Shown here in pieces: positions 1 through 5,177 of a stretch of 5,177 bases of DNA. The notes below the pieces were generated by a model. The model had not been told where the DNA came from. It was given only the letters and a program-made list of their open reading frames with translations, and made no database searches. How positions within the stretch are numbered: position 1 is the stretch's first letter; each line of letters opens with the position of its first letter. Position numbers and translations under genes: made by a program. The DNA is from an uncultured Clostridia bacterium (lineage in GTDB: Bacteria; Bacillota; Clostridia; Christensenellales; Borkfalkiaceae): NCBI GenBank assembly GCA_947174955.1, contig CAMWKX010000103.1, positions 1-5,177 on the forward strand, in the 5' to 3' direction.

Positions 1-702
1 CAGACGCCCCCGCCCGAGAGCAAAATTACAATCGGCGGCTACGATTTGTCGGACAGAAAATGCGATTTTCAGGCACTTCGTAGCGACGTCGGAATGGTCT
101 TTCAGTACCCCGAATATCAGCTGTTTGCCGAAACGGTCGGGCAAGACGTAGCGTTCGGACTGAAGAATTTCAAAAAAGGACTGTCCCAGGAAGAAGTAGA
201 ACAGGCGGTAAAAGAAAGCCTCGAAGCGGTAGGACTTAACTACGAAGAGGTGCATAAAAAGTCGCCGTTCGATTTATCCGGCGGACAGAAAAGGCGCGTT
301 GCAATCGCGGGCGTAATCGTAACAAAGCCCAAAATTTTGGTGCTCGACGAACCCGCCGCGGGACTTGACCCCTTGGGTAAACGCGATATAATGAAGCTGT
401 TGCACTCGCTGCACGGCGACTGGTGCAAGACGGTAATTATCGTGTCGCACGATATGGACGAAATCGCCGAAAACTGCACCCGCGCGTGCGTCGTGTCGGA
501 CGGTAAAATCTTTGCCTGCGACACTCCCGCAAACCTGTTTGAAAGGGCGGAAGAGCTGTTCGCGCTCGGACTGGATATACCGACTACAGCAAAAATTCAA
601 CGCGAAATGTCCGCGCTCGGACTTGAAATGCAGAGCGATCTGACCTCGACGGGATTTGCCGAAGCGGTCATAGGCGCGCTGAAAGGGGGCGGAGATGCTT
701 AA
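1..702 (+). CDS. ecfA2: ECF transporter ATP-binding subunit EcfA2 (5' end cut off)
   Basis: This is one of the two ABC ATPases of an energy-coupling-factor (ECF) transporter; the pair hydrolyses ATP on the cytoplasmic face and moves EcfT and an S component. The frame is open from base 1, giving 233 visible residues. The family is usually about 285-290 residues, so roughly 50 N-terminal residues, including the Walker A loop, lie outside the window. A TTG at 46-48 is an internal Leu, not the start. Visible motifs are the Q-loop VFQYPEYQLF (Gln at 103-105), the signature LSGGQ (274-288), Walker B ILVLDE (Asp 346-348, catalytic Glu 349-351), the D-loop AGLDP and the H-loop His (448-450). The YPEYQLF form of the Q-loop favours EcfA2 over EcfA1, which usually has NPDNQ there. 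DEPAAGLDP replaces the commoner DEPTAGLDP, a mild change. The last 8 bp overlap ecfT. The family call is very secure and the A2 subtype likely. Confidence 0.95.
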   Translation, partial: QTPPPESKITIGGYDLSDRKCDFQALRSDVGMVFQYPEYQLFAETVGQDVAFGLKNFKKGLSQEEVEQAVKESLEAVGLNYEEVHKKSPFDLSGGQKRRVAIAGVIVTKPKILVLDEPAAGLDPLGKRDIMKLLHSLHGDWCKTVIIVSHDMDEIAENCTRACVVSDGKIFACDTPANLFERAEELFALGLDIPTTAKIQREMSALGLEMQSDLTSTGFAEAVIGALKGGGDA

Positions 703-1540
703 CGACGTAACGTTCGGGCAGTACTACCCCACGAAGTCATTCGTGCACCGCCTCGACCCGCGTGTAAAACTGCTCTTTTTAATCGCCTATATAGTAATGC
801 TTTTCGTGGCGAAATCGTTCTACGGGCTTGCATTGTGCTTTATAATACTGCTTATAACGGTTATCGCCTCGCGCGTGCCGCTCGGCTCGGTACTACGCTC
901 TATCAAGGGCGTAATCGCAATACTCGTATTCACGTCCCTCTTGAACGTGTTTTTCCACGGCGGCAGTCACCTTTTGTGGGAGTGGAAGTTTATCCATATC
1001 TATACCGAAGGCTTGATTTTTGCGGGCTTCTTAACGCTCCGACTGCTGTTTCTGGTTATGGGTTCGACGATACTCACGCTGACGACCACGCCGGTAAATC
1101 TGACCGACGGCATCGAAAGTCTGCTGTTTCCGTTTGCGCTCATAAGACTGCCCGTGCACGCGCTCGCGCTGATAATGTCGATTGCGCTGCGGTTTATACC
1201 CACGCTTATGGACGAAACCAACCGCATAATTTCGGCGCAGAAGGCGAGGGGCGCCAACTTCGACAGCGGCAATATTTTCAAACGCGTAAAGGCAATCGTG
1301 CCCGTGCTCATACCCCTTTTAATCAGCGCGTTCCGCCGCGCCGAGGAGCTGGGCGACGCGATGGACGTGCGCTGTTATTCGAGCGGGCACAAGCGCACGA
1401 AGTACAAAAAACTCAAAATCGGCTGGCGCGATTTCATAGCCGCGCTGTTTGCGGGTATTATGATTGCCGGCGTAATTTTACTGAATATTTACGGATATAT
1501 GATTTATCCGCCGATATACGGCTATATGGTGATAGTGTGA
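695..1540 (+). CDS. ecfT: ECF transporter transmembrane coupling subunit EcfT
   Basis: EcfT is the membrane scaffold that links the two EcfA ATPases to the substrate-binding S component. The 281-residue product has family length (about 265). It opens with the typical region around residues 5-25 (TFGQYYP, then LDPRVKL). Hydrophobic segments lie near residues 24-38, 42-59, 70-87, 103-130, 148-170 and 245-268. Between them is the cytoplasmic coupling-helix region with two X-Arg-X motifs: ARG at 184-186 and VRC at 225-227. These arginines dock into grooves of the EcfA subunits in known ECF structures. The ATG at 695 lies inside the end of ecfA2 (8-bp overlap) and has an AGGGGG ribosome binding site at 684-689 with 5-nt spacing, so translation is probably coupled. 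The second motif is often ARG or ERC-like; VRC keeps the key Arg. No S-component gene adjoins, which fits a shared (group II) module serving several S proteins encoded elsewhere. Confidence 0.95.
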   Translation: MLNDVTFGQYYPTKSFVHRLDPRVKLLFLIAYIVMLFVAKSFYGLALCFIILLITVIASRVPLGSVLRSIKGVIAILVFTSLLNVFFHGGSHLLWEWKFIHIYTEGLIFAGFLTLRLLFLVMGSTILTLTTTPVNLTDGIESLLFPFALIRLPVHALALIMSIALRFIPTLMDETNRIISAQKARGANFDSGNIFKRVKAIVPVLIPLLISAFRRAEELGDAMDVRCYSSGHKRTKYKKLKIGWRDFIAALFAGIMIAGVILLNIYGYMIYPPIYGYMVIV

Positions 1541-2289
1541 GGTACGTAATAAAGGTCGCCTACGACGGCACGCATTTTTGCGGCTGGCAGGTGCAGAACA
1601 ACGGAAGAACGGTGCAGGCGGAGCTCAACGCGGCTGTAAAGGCGGCGTTCGGTGAGGACGTAACCGTCACGGCGAGCGGCAGAACGGACGCGGGCGTGCA
1701 CGCTCTTTCTCAAATATGCCACGTAGATTTGAACGCGGATATCGCGGGTGAAAAGCTTGCGGACGCGCTCAATCAGCGGCTGCCCGACGACGTCAGCGTT
1801 ATAAAGTCGGCCGTCGCGCCGCAGGAGTTCGACGCCAACCGTTCGGCAAAAAAGAAGACTTACGTTTATAAAACGTACTTCTCGCCCCGCCGCAATCCGC
1901 TGTACGACAGGTACGCGGTGTGGGTAAAAGGTGCGCCCGATTTGGAAAAAATGCGCGAGGCGGCGCAAAAATTCGTCGGCGAGCACGACTTTTCCGCATA
2001 CTGCGCAAGCGGCTCGCAGGTTAAAACCACGGTAAGAAGGGTATACTCTTTTAAAGTGGAAGAGGACGGCGCGTTTGTAAGCTTTGAGGTGTGCGGCAAC
2101 GGCTTTTTATACAATATGGTGCGCACGCTTGCGGGCACGGTGCTGTGGTATTCGCTCGGCAAGCTGTCGGATAAGGATATCCAAGCTTCGCTTGAAGAGG
2201 GCGACCGGAACAGAGTCGGCAAGACTATGCCCGCCAAGGGGCTGACCTTGCAGAGCGTCGACTACGGATTCGACCTGTTCGGGGAATAA
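1537..2289 (+). CDS. truA: tRNA pseudouridine(38-40) synthase TruA
   Basis: TruA isomerises uridine to pseudouridine at positions 38, 39 and 40 in the anticodon stem-loop of many tRNAs. The 250-residue product has family length (about 245-270). The N-terminus has the typical YDGTxFxGWQ (residues 9-18). The catalytic loop is SGRTDAGVHA (47-56), with nucleophile Asp51, equivalent to Asp60 of E. coli TruA. Further family motifs are FDAN-SAKKKTYVY (98-111), GEHDFSAYC (148-156), GNGFLYNMVR (187-196) and the C-terminal PAKGLTL (232-238). The GTG at 1537 is chosen because it puts MRYVIKVAYDGT at the start and overlaps the ecfT stop as GTGA. The same frame is open back to 835, but that stretch is only ecfT read out of frame. 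The upstream GGTGAT is a weak, close ribosome binding site, so translation probably depends on ribosomes finishing ecfT. No T-tract terminator follows the gene. Confidence 0.96.
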   Translation: MRYVIKVAYDGTHFCGWQVQNNGRTVQAELNAAVKAAFGEDVTVTASGRTDAGVHALSQICHVDLNADIAGEKLADALNQRLPDDVSVIKSAVAPQEFDANRSAKKKTYVYKTYFSPRRNPLYDRYAVWVKGAPDLEKMREAAQKFVGEHDFSAYCASGSQVKTTVRRVYSFKVEEDGAFVSFEVCGNGFLYNMVRTLAGTVLWYSLGKLSDKDIQASLEEGDRNRVGKTMPAKGLTLQSVDYGFDLFGE

Positions 2290-2290
2290 T

Positions 2291-2332
2291 TTTTACACAA
2301 TTTTCACACAACGGTTTTATATTTTATACACA
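2291..2332 (+). repeat. Three TTTT-(A/C/AT)CACA direct repeats in the truA downstream gap
   Basis: Three similar short units lie in the same direction: TTTTACACA at 2291-2299, TTTTCACACA at 2301-2310 and TTTTATACACA at 2322-2332. Their starts are 10 and 21 bp apart, close to one and two helical turns, so they would face the same side of the DNA. This is seen directly. That they bind a regulator of the following gene is inference; low-complexity AT-rich sequence could give such matches by chance. Confidence 0.4.
2292..2330 (+). promoter_or_regulatory. Possible sigma-A promoter(s) for the membrane protein gene
   Basis: Two overlapping hexamer pairs are visible. The first is TTTACA (2292-2297), a 17-bp spacer and TTTTAT (2315-2320). 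The second is TTCACA (2303-2308), a 16-bp spacer and TATACA (2325-2330). Each is a moderate match to TTGACA/TATAAT, without an extended -10 TG. Either would start transcription 25-45 bp before the gene at 2367. Readthrough from the ecf-truA unit is also possible because no intrinsic terminator separates them. Confidence 0.4.
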
Positions 2333-2346
2333 GCAAGTATAAAATA
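2320..2346. repeat. Perfect 10-bp inverted repeat between truA and the membrane protein gene
   Basis: TATTTTATAC (2320-2329) is the exact reverse complement of GTATAAAATA (2337-2346), with a 7-nt centre ACAGCAA. It overlaps the candidate -10 regions, as an operator would. As RNA it would form a weak AU hairpin with no U-tract after it, so it is a poor intrinsic terminator. An operator is the more natural reading, but no binding protein can be named. Confidence 0.5.
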
Positions 2347-2366
2347 GCAAAGATAAGCAGGAAATT

Positions 2367-3302
2367 ATGACGGGCGGCGGGCTGAGCCGCAGAGGGAAAA
2401 TGGAATTTTTTGAACTTGTAGGAATCATCGAACGTGCATTTATCACCGACGTTTACAAACGTTATCTTTGGGCGTACTTCGTAATCGGCGGCTGTCTGTT
2501 CGCGGTTATATATATTCTTCAGGCAATCGCGCTGTATACGATAGCCACCCGCGAGGGCTTTAAAAACAAGTGGATGGCGCTTCTGCCCTTTTTCAATACC
2601 TATTATATCGGCGTTGTGTCCGAAAAGAACAAAGTGTTTAAGTCCGATGCGAAATACGTTTCGCTTGCTGCTGCGCTCGTTGAAGTGATTTACTGCGCGC
2701 TTGCGATTATCTATTACGTTGCGGTGAGCGTTATTTTCAGAGGCGGCTATGCCGAGCCCGTGTACGAAACGATGATATACGGAACGCAGATCGAAATGCT
2801 TGCCGGCTATAAGCTGGATCTTCTGCCTGCAAGTTTATCCTGGGCGGGCTGGGTATACAGCTATATGCAGGACTATATCGTCAACGCAGTTCAGCTCGTG
2901 CTTTTAATACTGAAAATATTTATTCTCATATCCTTCTTCCGCACGTACGCGTCGCCGAGCTATCTGCTGTTTTCCATATTCTCGGCTCTGTTGCCGATAG
3001 GCGGCGTGTTTATGTTTGCCGTCCGCGCTAACCGCGGCAAAAACTATCTGGATTATATAAGGGAACAGCGGCAGAGGCAGTACCGTATGTACCAGGAGTA
3101 TATGCGTAATAACGGCGGTATGGACGGTCAGAACGGCGCCAACTACGGACCGAATTACGGCGGGCAGAATAACAACCCTTACGCTCAGCAGCGGACTTCG
3201 GCTCCGCCCGACGACCCGTTCGGCGGATTGGGCTCGTCAAGCGGCGGACAAAAGAGCGAGGGTGGCAGTCCTTCCGACCCTTTTGACGATTTTAACAACT
3301 GA
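2367..3302 (+). CDS. Multi-pass membrane protein of unknown function with Gly/Asn/Gln-rich tail
   Basis: I do not recognise a named family. The 311-residue product has four likely membrane helices near residues 33-60, 98-124, 168-193 and 197-219. After helix 1 comes KNKWMALLPFFNTYYIG (66-82), which resembles the K-N-x-W-x-A-x-x-P-x-x-N pattern of small uncharacterised Firmicutes membrane proteins. After helix 4 comes a basic stretch (R220 to R247, with REQRQRQYR), which suggests a cytoplasmic C-terminus. A low-complexity tail (about 249-311) follows, with NYGPNYGG, a Pro/Ser part and two DPF motifs (283-285, 304-306), ending in an acidic DPFDDFNN. The ATG at 2367 has AGGA at 2359-2362, 4 nt away. 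An in-frame ATG at 2400 has GAGGG close upstream and would drop the polar first 11 residues, so the start is open. The gene stands alone between truA and a strong terminator. Coding status is well supported by length, composition and flanking signals; the function is unknown. Confidence 0.85.
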   Translation: MTGGGLSRRGKMEFFELVGIIERAFITDVYKRYLWAYFVIGGCLFAVIYILQAIALYTIATREGFKNKWMALLPFFNTYYIGVVSEKNKVFKSDAKYVSLAAALVEVIYCALAIIYYVAVSVIFRGGYAEPVYETMIYGTQIEMLAGYKLDLLPASLSWAGWVYSYMQDYIVNAVQLVLLILKIFILISFFRTYASPSYLLFSIFSALLPIGGVFMFAVRANRGKNYLDYIREQRQRQYRMYQEYMRNNGGMDGQNGANYGPNYGGQNNNPYAQQRTSAPPDDPFGGLGSSSGGQKSEGGSPSDPFDDFNN

Positions 3303-3311
3303 AATTGTTCG

Positions 3312-3337
3312 GCGGGAATGTAAATTCCCGCTTTTTT
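3312..3337 (+). terminator. Intrinsic (rho-independent) terminator
   Basis: GCGGGAAT (3312-3319) pairs with ATTCCCGC (3324-3331) as a perfect 8-bp stem closed by GTAA, a GNRA-type tetraloop. Six T residues follow directly (3332-3337). It begins 9 bp after the stop codon of the membrane protein gene and separates it from mnmE. No A-run precedes the stem, so it should act only on plus-strand transcripts. Confidence 0.93.
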
Positions 3338-3338
3338 G

Positions 3339-3367
3339 TTGCAAAGTCGGTTTGCGTGTGTTACAAT
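3339..3367 (+). promoter_or_regulatory. Extended -10 sigma-A promoter for mnmE
   Basis: TTGCAA (3339-3344, 4 of 6 to TTGACA) is separated by 17 bp from TACAAT (3362-3367, 5 of 6 to TATAAT). TG at 3359-3360 sits one base before the -10, giving an extended -10 element. It lies immediately after the terminator, where a new unit should begin. The expected start site is near 3374, only about 13 nt before the mnmE ATG. A weaker alternative -10 (TATAAG, 3373-3378) would give an even shorter leader. Confidence 0.7.
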
Positions 3368-3386
3368 TTGGGTATAAGTAAACGTT

Positions 3387-4724
3387 ATGGAAAGAGCAGG
3401 TTACAATAATAACGAAAATTTAATTGCGGCGATAAGCACGGCTGCGGGAGTGGGCGGCGTTGCGGTGATAAGGGTGAGCGGCGACGGCGCGCTTTCGCTT
3501 GCGAAAAAGATGTTCAGACCGTCGGGAAAGACTGCGGTGGAGGATTTCGAGCCGTATAAAATGTACGTGGGCAAAATCGTATGCGAGGGCTTTTCCGACT
3601 TCGGTATGTGTGTGTATTTCAAAGCGCCCAGATCGTTCACGGGCGAGGACGTCGTGGAGTTCCACTGTCACGGCGGCACTCAGATTGCTCGCGGAGTTTT
3701 AAGCGCAACTTATCGGGCGGGCGCGCGACCCGCCGAAAGGGGGGAGTTCACCAAGCGCGCGTTTGTCAACGGCAAGCTTTCGCTGTCGTCCGCCGAGGGT
3801 ATGATAGATATGATTAACGCCGAAAGCCTTGCGGAAGTGCGTGCGGGCGGACTTTTGTACGCCGAAAAGCTGACGGGTGAAATCAAGCAAATTCAGTCGG
3901 CTCTTATCGATATGCTCGCGCAGATAGCTGCGGATTGCGACTATCCCGAAGAGGGAATAGAGGAAACGGAGCTTGGCTCGGTCGGAGATGATTTGCGCGG
4001 GATATGTGACCGCTTAAAAGCGTTAGTTGCGGCATATTCGGGGGGTAAATTCATAAAAAGCGGCGTATCTGCGACCATTTGCGGCGCGCCGAACGCTGGT
4101 AAATCGTCCCTTTTGAACGCTCTATTGGGCTACGACAAGGCTATCGTGTCGCCTATTGCGGGAACAACCCGCGACGCGGTCGAGGGCACGTTGCAGATAA
4201 ACGGGGTTAAATACAATTTCACCGATACGGCGGGAATACGCGCGGAGGCGGGAGAGATAGAGGCGATAGGAATCGAAAGGGCGAAGCGGGCTCTATCGTC
4301 TGCGGATATCGTCGTCTGCGTGTCCGACTGCGGCGATTTTTCGGCCGCCGCGGGCATACCGGACAACCGCCTTGTAAAGGTGTTTTCCAAGACGGATGAA
4401 GAGCAACCTTACGGTGATTACGACGTCGCGGTATCGTCGGTCACGGGCGAGGGGTTGGATAAGTTGAAGGATTTGATTGCGCGCAAAGCCACGGGTGCAA
4501 GCTCGCTGGAAAACGCGTACGTTATCGAGGAGCGGCATTACCTTGCATTGAAGCGTGCGCTCGAAAAACTGACCGCCGCGGCGGACGGAGTTGAAGAGTT
4601 TCCGCTCGACTTAATTTCGCTGGATATACGCGAGGGTTGGAGAATATTAGGTGAAATTACCGGCGAAACCGCCGACGAAGAAATAATAAATACTGTTTTC
4701 GCAAAATTCTGCGTAGGGAAATAA
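3387..4724 (+). CDS. mnmE: tRNA uridine-5-carboxymethylaminomethyl(34) synthesis GTPase MnmE
   Basis: MnmE works with MnmG to add the (carboxymethyl)aminomethyl group at C5 of wobble U34 in certain tRNAs, using folate-bound one-carbon units and GTP. The 445 residues match the family (about 450-460). Residues 11-120 are the tetrahydrofolate-binding domain (LIAAISTAAGVGGVAVIRVSG, FTGEDVVEFHCHGG). Two helical parts (about 121-220 and 371-445) flank the G domain. That domain has G1 GAPNAGKS (233-240, with K+-binding Asn236), G2 GTTRD (259-263), G3 DTAG (280-283) and Glu292, matching catalytic Glu282 of E. coli. The C-terminus is CVGK (442-445), with the conserved Cys442. G4 reads SKTD (334-337) instead of NKxD. 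The ATG at 3387 is the first possible start, since an in-frame TAA lies at 3375. It lacks a clear Shine-Dalgarno sequence and has a very short predicted leader. mnmG does not follow; a LysR gene does. Confidence 0.97.
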   Translation: MERAGYNNNENLIAAISTAAGVGGVAVIRVSGDGALSLAKKMFRPSGKTAVEDFEPYKMYVGKIVCEGFSDFGMCVYFKAPRSFTGEDVVEFHCHGGTQIARGVLSATYRAGARPAERGEFTKRAFVNGKLSLSSAEGMIDMINAESLAEVRAGGLLYAEKLTGEIKQIQSALIDMLAQIAADCDYPEEGIEETELGSVGDDLRGICDRLKALVAAYSGGKFIKSGVSATICGAPNAGKSSLLNALLGYDKAIVSPIAGTTRDAVEGTLQINGVKYNFTDTAGIRAEAGEIEAIGIERAKRALSSADIVVCVSDCGDFSAAAGIPDNRLVKVFSKTDEEQPYGDYDVAVSSVTGEGLDKLKDLIARKATGASSLENAYVIEERHYLALKRALEKLTAAADGVEEFPLDLISLDIREGWRILGEITGETADEEIINTVFAKFCVGK

Positions 4725-4729
4725 GGAGG
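4723..4729 (+). promoter_or_regulatory. Consensus ribosome binding site of the LysR gene, overlapping the mnmE stop
   Basis: AAGGAGG begins on the last two bases of the mnmE stop codon (TAA, 4722-4724) and lies 5 nt before the ATG at 4735. It is a full anti-Shine-Dalgarno match and fixes the start of the next gene. The placement implies that the regulator is translated from the mnmE transcript. Confidence 0.9.
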
Positions 4730-4734
4730 CGTTT

Positions 4735-5177
4735 ATGGTAAATTTAGAGCTATACAGGGTGTTTTACACGGTGGCTAAATTGGGCAGTTCTACGCGCGCG
4801 GCGGAGGAGCTGTTCATATCCCAGCCCGCCGTATCGCAGGCTGTAAAGCAGCTTGAAACACAGCTCGGCACCAGCCTGTTCAACCGCACGCATATGGGTA
4901 TGGAGCTGTCGTCGCAGGGCGGAAAGGTGATATTCAAAAAGGTTGAGGAAGCGTTAAAGCTTTTGGAAGAGGCGGAAAATACGCTGCTCGAAATGCAGAC
5001 GACGGCAACCGGTTCGATAAGAATAGGCGCCACCGACGCGATATTTTCAAACCTGCTTGCCGATAAAATCGTCGAATACAACCGCAAGTATCCCGCTGTT
5101 AAGATCGATTTGATTTGCGGCACCACGCCCGAAACGCTCGACCAGCTTAAAGAGAACAAGTGCGACGTGGCGTTCGT
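4735..5177 (+). CDS. LysR-family transcriptional regulator (3' end cut off)
   Basis: This is the N-terminal half of a LysR-type DNA-binding regulator, usually a tetramer that responds to a small ligand. There is no stop before the window edge; 147 complete residues are visible of about 290-300. Residues 1-60 form the winged helix-turn-helix: ELYRVFYTVA (5-14), RAAEELFISQPAVSQAVKQLE (21-41) and GTSLFNRT (45-52), all typical of the family. Residues 65-90 form the charged linker helix (KKVEEALKLLEEAENTL). From about 94 (GSIRIGATDAI) the type 2 periplasmic-binding-protein-like effector domain begins and continues through KYPAVKIDL. The ATG is set by a consensus AAGGAGG 5 nt upstream. The gene follows mnmE by 10 bp on the same strand with no terminator or promoter between. 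LysR genes more often lie divergent from their target, so no target can be inferred here. The effector cannot be predicted from this fragment. Confidence 0.95.
   Translation, partial: MVNLELYRVFYTVAKLGSSTRAAEELFISQPAVSQAVKQLETQLGTSLFNRTHMGMELSSQGGKVIFKKVEEALKLLEEAENTLLEMQTTATGSIRIGATDAIFSNLLADKIVEYNRKYPAVKIDLICGTTPETLDQLKENKCDVAF

Noticed and set aside
46..48. TTG as the start of the EcfA gene
   Set aside because: The frame is open back to base 1 and residues before it (KITIGGYD) match the usual EcfA segment between Walker A and the Q-loop. The gene is simply cut by the window edge.
835..1536. A long open stretch in the truA frame upstream of the real truA start, which would make a 484-residue fusion
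   Set aside because: It lies wholly over ecfT, has an Arg/His-rich out-of-frame composition and no family motifs. TruA homology begins exactly at the GTG at 1537.
1522..2237. Overlapping minus-strand open frames across truA
   Set aside because: They are antisense shadows created by the base composition of truA codons; truA itself is intact with all catalytic motifs.
2320..2346. The AT-rich inverted repeat as an intrinsic terminator for the ecf-truA unit
   Set aside because: The stem is nearly all A-T pairs and is followed by GCAAAG, not a T-tract, so termination would be weak.
3120..3300. The Gly/Asn/Gln-rich tail coding region as a tandem repeat or mobile sequence
   Set aside because: There is no regular repeat period in the DNA. 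The reading frame and stop are intact and it ends just before a normal terminator.
4764..5159. Minus-strand open frame of 131 codons under the LysR gene
   Set aside because: It is the antisense shadow of a clear LysR N-terminal domain with a consensus ribosome binding site. The product is Ser/Val-rich with no recognisable motif.

Overview
The window reads as ordinary chromosomal DNA of a Bacillota (Clostridia-like) bacterium, possibly an uncultured gut lineage. The grounds are the ecfA-ecfT-truA gene order, which in this phylum usually closes the ribosomal-protein superoperon, a strong AAGGAGG ribosome binding site, and protein motifs close to the clostridial forms. No species can be named from this sequence alone. 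All five genes lie on the plus strand, and two of them are cut by the window edges.

Positions 1-2289 hold a tight, overlapping set. First comes the C-terminal four fifths of an ECF-transporter ATPase (EcfA2 type). EcfT, the transmembrane coupling subunit, overlaps it by 8 bp, and TruA, the tRNA pseudouridine synthase, overlaps ecfT by 4 bp (GTGA). The two Ecf proteins form the energising module that drives vitamin or metal uptake through exchangeable S components; no S component is encoded here. TruA is functionally unrelated and shares only the transcript.

Positions 2290-2366 are a short AT-rich gap. It holds possible promoter hexamers, a TTTT-ACACA-type direct repeat and a perfect 10-bp inverted repeat. 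It is followed by a gene for a four-helix membrane protein of unknown function (2367-3302) with a long Gly/Asn/Gln-rich C-terminal tail. That gene ends at a clear intrinsic terminator (3312-3337).

A second transcription unit starts right after the terminator. It has an extended -10 promoter, a very short leader and mnmE (3387-4724), which encodes the tRNA U34-modifying GTPase. A LysR-family regulator follows 10 bp downstream, behind a consensus ribosome binding site, and runs off the window. The usual partners are missing from both units: rplM-rpsI after truA, and mnmG after mnmE.

I see no mobile element, CRISPR array, RNA gene or defence system. The least explained parts are the unknown membrane protein, the structured gap in front of it, and the mnmE-LysR pairing.
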